A stretch of 64,000 nt of DNA, taken from NCBI GenBank assembly GCA_030426665.1, contig JAUHYD010000003.1:62001-126000 (forward strand). Reading direction: 5' to 3'. Below the pieces are notes generated by a model, which ran no database searches, was not told where the DNA came from, and worked only from the letters and a program-made list of their open reading frames with translations. The translations under genes were made by a program, and so were the position numbers. Below are positions 60,721 through 64,000 of this stretch, piece by piece (the stretch's first letter is position 1; each line of letters opens with the position of its first letter). Origin of the DNA: Bacteroidia bacterium. Its GTDB lineage: Bacteria > Bacteroidota > Bacteroidia > Chitinophagales > Chitinophagaceae.

Positions 60721-62409
60721 ATGCGATTGACAATCGGAGCAGTACTCCTTTCTTTATTATTTTCTCCGGTACTGCATGCGCAGCCGGACTCATTGCTGCA
60801 TGTCAGCTATGCCAAACGCTGTGACTTTATAACATCGCTGACAAGGTACATAACAACTCCGGAAGTGGGGCAGAAAGCCTATGACACTTTGGAAAGCCTT
60901 ATACAATTTGCGAAGGAAAATAATGACCCGGCCTTTGCGACGCAGCTCGAATTCGAGAAATATAGAATACACAAGTACACTGACGAATCTGACTACAAAG
61001 TAGAAGTAAAGAAGATAAAGAAGGCGATTGAGAAAGGATATGTATACGAAGGAGCCGAAGCATATCAAATAATGTCTGACAGGCTGTGGCGAACGCAAAA
61101 AGAAAGGGAATCTGCTGAAGCGGCTTTGCAGGCATATGAGCTATATAAATCAATGAGCCTGGAGGAGTTCCCACCGAGAGTACGGTTCCAACACAAACTG
61201 GCGACCATTTACTATCATTATCACAATTACGAAAAAGCCAAGCAGTTGTTGCTGGAACTTGTAGCTACCGGAAAAGCATCAGAGTATGAGGTGCTTGGCC
61301 CGTTCCTGAACACTCTGGCGATGATCTATAAAGTTGAAGAAAATCACGACTCAGCCATACATTACCTGAAAATACTCTATAAGGATGAACTGGGGTTGGG
61401 AGGGCCGTTACATCAGAAACTTGCAGCGGGCAACATAGGAGAGATGTACCGCCAAACCAAGCAATATGACAGTGCTCTTAAATGGCTGAAAATGGATTTG
61501 GCTACCAGTAAAAGCAGAGGTAAAAAGGGGCAGGCTATCTTTACTTCATACGTTGTTGTTGCCGATGTCTATCTCAAAAAGAATGACATTCGCAAAGCCG
61601 TTGAATACATTGACTCTGCCCGACAAGTCAAGGCTGAGGTATCCAAAGTAAAATACATCTATCTTTTCTATTCGACTTACGCATCGATTCTAAGGGCTGC
61701 CGGGAGGCAGGAAGAGGCACTGGAATGCATGGATTCACTGCTCATATATAAGGACAGCTTAACCCGGCAAACAGACTATTCAAAGTTACAATCTGCGGAA
61801 AAAGTAGTTGCAGATGCTAAAAACGCAGCAAAAATTCTAAAACTGGAAAATGCAAGAGACAAAAGTGTCTGGGTAAGAAATTTTTCTATTGCGTTAGTTG
61901 TGTTCATATCAGTCCTCACGCTGCTTTTAATTAACCGCAGCCGTTTGCGACATAAAGCGAAAGAATTAAAACTAGAAAACGAAAAGAATCTCGCGGTTGC
62001 AGAGCTCGCTGAGTTCACGTTGAAACTATCTGAGCGGAACCATCGCTTGTCTTTATTGGAAAAGGAAATAAGTGAACTGACCAATGAACAGGATATAGCG
62101 TCCAGGAACGAAATTATTAACGAATTGCGGCAGTCCACTATCCTCACTGATGAAGAGTGGGATGATTTTCGAATATTATTTGAGAAGGTACATAGCGGAT
62201 ACATACAAAAAGTAAAAGACATATACCCTGATGTCACACCTGCCGAACTGAGGTACATTACGCTGACAAAACTTGGGATGAACAATAAAGAGATGGCGAA
62301 TGTCCTCGGCATTGGCACTAATACGGTGCGCAACTATAAGTTCCGCTTGCGCAAAAAGTTTGATTTGTCAGAAAGTGACGACCTCGAGCAGATGATAAAG
62401 CACATCTGA
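60721..62409 (+). CDS. TPR transcriptional regulator with LuxR-type HTH
   Basis: A 562-residue membrane-anchored regulator. Signal peptide (about 1-20), periplasmic TPR repeats (about 70-350), one membrane helix (about 380-400, IALVVFISVLTLLLIN), a long coiled coil (405-450) and a C-terminal LuxR-like HTH (PAELRYITLTKLGMNNKEMANVLGIGTNTVRNYKFRLRKKF). One-piece signal transduction from periplasm to DNA. A strong terminator follows at once. Confidence 0.9.
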   Translation: MRLTIGAVLLSLLFSPVLHAQPDSLLHVSYAKRCDFITSLTRYITTPEVGQKAYDTLESLIQFAKENNDPAFATQLEFEKYRIHKYTDESDYKVEVKKIKKAIEKGYVYEGAEAYQIMSDRLWRTQKERESAEAALQAYELYKSMSLEEFPPRVRFQHKLATIYYHYHNYEKAKQLLLELVATGKASEYEVLGPFLNTLAMIYKVEENHDSAIHYLKILYKDELGLGGPLHQKLAAGNIGEMYRQTKQYDSALKWLKMDLATSKSRGKKGQAIFTSYVVVADVYLKKNDIRKAVEYIDSARQVKAEVSKVKYIYLFYSTYASILRAAGRQEEALECMDSLLIYKDSLTRQTDYSKLQSAEKVVADAKNAAKILKLENARDKSVWVRNFSIALVVFISVLTLLLINRSRLRHKAKELKLENEKNLAVAELAEFTLKLSERNHRLSLLEKEISELTNEQDIASRNEIINELRQSTILTDEEWDDFRILFEKVHSGYIQKVKDIYPDVTPAELRYITLTKLGMNNKEMANVLGIGTNTVRNYKFRLRKKFDLSESDDLEQMIKHI

Positions 62410-62427
62410 CAAATTATTTTTCCGAAC

Positions 62428-62460
62428 AAAAACGGGCAGGCTTGTAGCCTGCCCGTTTTT
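62428..62460 (+). terminator. Strong intrinsic terminator
   Basis: AAAAACGGGCAGGC-TTGTA-GCCTGCCCGTTTTT, a perfect 14-bp stem with T-run, 18 bp after the stop at 62409; symmetric, so it can serve both strands. Confidence 0.93.
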
Positions 62461-62603
62461 GTGTTTTATGCATAAATGATTGATTATCAACATTGAGATA
62501 CTTTTTAAACGCTCCTTAAACGAATTCCAGACGCCAAAAAATTGGAAATCGGCATCCCCCGAGCATACATTTGTTTCGTAGCAAAAAAACACAAAACACG
62601 CTA

Positions 62604-62762
62604 ATGAAAAAGGATCGGCACTTGCTGATTGTACTGTTAAGCTTAGTCATATCTATTTCTGTTATCATGTTTTTATGGAAGTATTATGATTCAAAAATAG
62701 CTGATATGGAACGTCAGGTAAACACGAATAAACGTAGACAAGAGTCGGGTCTGGATGACTAG
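62604..62762 (+). CDS. Hypothetical small membrane protein
   Basis: 52 residues from ATG 62604: basic start MKKDRHLLIVLLS, one helix (about 7-26), then a charged tail with a short coiled coil. The 11 codons upstream in the same frame lack any sign of use. Likely the first gene of a unit with 62822-63499. Confidence 0.5.
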   Translation: MKKDRHLLIVLLSLVISISVIMFLWKYYDSKIADMERQVNTNKRRQESGLDD

Positions 62763-62821
62763 CCCGACACCCACAGGATTGAATAACAAAAGACCAGGTA
62801 CTTAGCTAAACACATCAACAG

Positions 62822-63499
62822 ATGATAAATTTCATAATCGGAATTCTGCTAAAGGGGTTGTGCAAATTGAAAGGTCTGGAACTTTTCAAGGCCGAAAGCA
62901 ATTACGACTTTTTGGCATCAGACGCGTTCCGTCAGCAATCTTATCTGCAATATCTCTCATTAGAAAAATTGCCGGTAACGCCTGAACTTCTAAAACCCAA
63001 AGGACTGGTTGCATGTTGGTGCCTGAAAAAAGGCAACAGGTTTGTGGGAACTGTTTCCCTGATAGACCTAAGCTGTGCTGAGCCATTTACGGCAAGCGTA
63101 TTCGATGGTAGAAAGCTGAACTATGACCGTTTAAAAACATATGAATTCACACGTCTTGCTCTGGACCAGAGCCACCAAAGGAGCGACCACCTCTACTTTT
63201 TGCTGTTGGTGTACGCCTGTTATCGGGAGACGATACGAAATGGGAGAAACCGATGGCTTGCGGGTTCCCACAGAAGAGTCGTCCGGCATGTACACAAGCT
63301 AGGCGGCAATACAGAAGTGATAGCCCGAGGTGCAAAACTCGCACACGATGGCAGCTATCAGGCTCAGTACTGGAGTAACATGAAACTGGACGATAAGACA
63401 TTGAGTGAATACAGAGCCTATTTGATAGACTGTGACAAAAACATGCTAACAACTGCGATAAAGAAATTCTTGAAACGCAAACTGATAAAACTAACATGA
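62822..63499 (+). CDS. GNAT-fold acyl-transfer protein (FeeM/LuxI-like)
   Basis: 225 residues. The core TYEFTRLALDQSHQRSDHLYF and LAGSHRRVVRHVHKLGG follow the pattern of N-acyl amino acid synthases (FeeM) and LuxI-like autoinducer synthases: conserved Glu-x-x-Arg strand, helix, then Gly-rich late block. Such enzymes join an acyl chain from acyl-ACP to an amine. The SDR gene starts within its stop codon (4-bp overlap), which suggests a lipid product. The match is from pattern only; a plain GNAT is the alternative. Confidence 0.5.
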   Translation: MINFIIGILLKGLCKLKGLELFKAESNYDFLASDAFRQQSYLQYLSLEKLPVTPELLKPKGLVACWCLKKGNRFVGTVSLIDLSCAEPFTASVFDGRKLNYDRLKTYEFTRLALDQSHQRSDHLYFLLLVYACYRETIRNGRNRWLAGSHRRVVRHVHKLGGNTEVIARGAKLAHDGSYQAQYWSNMKLDDKTLSEYRAYLIDCDKNMLTTAIKKFLKRKLIKLT

Positions 63500-64000
63500 C
63501 ACTAAGAAAGATACTTATTACGGGTGCAAGCAGGGGAATAGGGAAAGCAATTGCCCTTCAGTTAGCCCATTGTGAAAGGTACCACCTCATTTTGCATGCA
63601 TCTTCGGAGCAAAGTCTTGTTCGACTTGCAACGACTTTGCCCGACAACTGTGTCTATGAAATGATGCCTTGTGACTTTACAGACCTACCGGCAACCGACC
63701 AATTTGTAAAAGATCTGAAAGGAAAACACTCCGACTTATACGGCGTGGTATCAAACGCAGGGATAAGCAGAGACAAGGCGTTGGCTTATCAGCCTGTAAA
63801 AGAAATTGACGAACTACTTACCGTAAACCTAAGGGTCCCTATTCTTTTAGCAAAGGCGGCAATGAAGCTCTTTTCAAAAAACGGAGCAGGAGTCTTTATT
63901 GCTATGTCGTCTTGCGTGGCAGAGATGGGCAATGCCTTTCAATCTGTCTACGCAGCTACAAAGGCTGCTAACACAGCTCTATGCAGGTCGCTGGCGAGAG
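63496..64000 (+). CDS. Short-chain dehydrogenase/reductase (FabG-like), 3' partial
   Basis: First 168 residues of an SDR. Cofactor motif TGASRGIGKAIA near the N-terminus, SNAG at about 85, and the catalytic Ser and Tyr-x-x-x-Lys in AMSSCVAEMGNAFQSVYAATKAA. An Asp in MPCDFTD may favour NAD. The window ends shortly after the active site. Overlap with the preceding gene (ATGA) shows an operon. Probably 3-oxoacyl reduction, but the substrate is not assured. Confidence 0.92.
   Translation, partial: MTLRKILITGASRGIGKAIALQLAHCERYHLILHASSEQSLVRLATTLPDNCVYEMMPCDFTDLPATDQFVKDLKGKHSDLYGVVSNAGISRDKALAYQPVKEIDELLTVNLRVPILLAKAAMKLFSKNGAGVFIAMSSCVAEMGNAFQSVYAATKAANTALCRSLAR

Overview
The window is chromosomal DNA of a Bacteroidota bacterium, probably of the Chitinophaga/Cytophaga kind. 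The evidence is a GldC homologue, a TonB-dependent receptor with a carboxypeptidase-D-like N-terminal domain paired with a DUF4249 lipoprotein, many DUF3857, TPR and WG-repeat envelope proteins, and promoters of the Bacteroidota -7 type (TAnnTTTG). No replicon-level mobility genes, CRISPR arrays or rRNA are visible.

Layout. 1-4.2 kb: the 3' part of a ClC chloride transporter, a truncated helix-turn-helix gene, then a small acetyltransferase-like gene and a class III adenylate cyclase lying between three same-orientation copies of a 65-130 bp repeat. 4.5-12.6 kb: tRNA-Ile2, aromatic biosynthesis genes (DAHP synthase/chorismate mutase, shikimate dehydrogenase, a chorismate-utilising amidotransferase), a methyltransferase, a YdeI-like protein, ComEC, CvpA, YqeY and GldC. 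12.6-15.7 kb: a repeat-rich accessory patch in which two 94-bp direct repeats flank three small envelope genes. 15.7-21.7 kb: a lipoprotein and two DUF3857 proteins, one with an intact and one with a lost transglutaminase triad. 22-24.9 kb: the rplM-rpsI-rpsB-tsf operon, whose S2 protein carries a Gly/Arg-rich tail.

25.1-30.4 kb is the most interesting block. It is a leftward operon encoding an amino-acid-adenylation enzyme, a GNAT acetyltransferase, a carrier protein, an AlgI-type MBOAT acyltransferase and an AlgJ/AlgX-type SGNH lipoprotein. It combines the loading half of a Dlt system (DltA + DltC) with the transfer half of an alginate O-acetylation system (AlgI + AlgJ/X) in a Gram-negative. 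A paralogue of the SGNH protein sits alone at 51.7-52.7 kb and has lost the Asp and His of its catalytic triad.

30.5-33.7 kb: DUF4249 lipoprotein and TonB receptor. 33.9-35.4 kb: tRNA-Met followed by a partial tRNA copy and a Fic AMP-transferase gene, which looks like an old integration site. 35.7-42.5 kb: three lipoproteins (WG-repeat, DUF4878-like, YiiX-like), YchF, a TPR histidine kinase and small lipoproteins. 42.7-52.7 kb: acyl-CoA ligase, TrmH-type methylase, GSCFA protein, glycosyltransferase with a polymerase-like membrane protein, PlsC-type acyltransferase. 52.8-57.7 kb: a TPR protein with a PstS-like lipoprotein, and tandem paralogues of unknown function. 57.8-64 kb: AlaRS, a TPR-LuxR regulator, an acyl-transferring GNAT-like protein and a short-chain dehydrogenase cut by the window end.

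Several genes have a -7 element only 3-4 nt before the start codon, which suggests that leaderless transcripts are common in this genome. Family names were assigned by reading motifs; no database search was possible.
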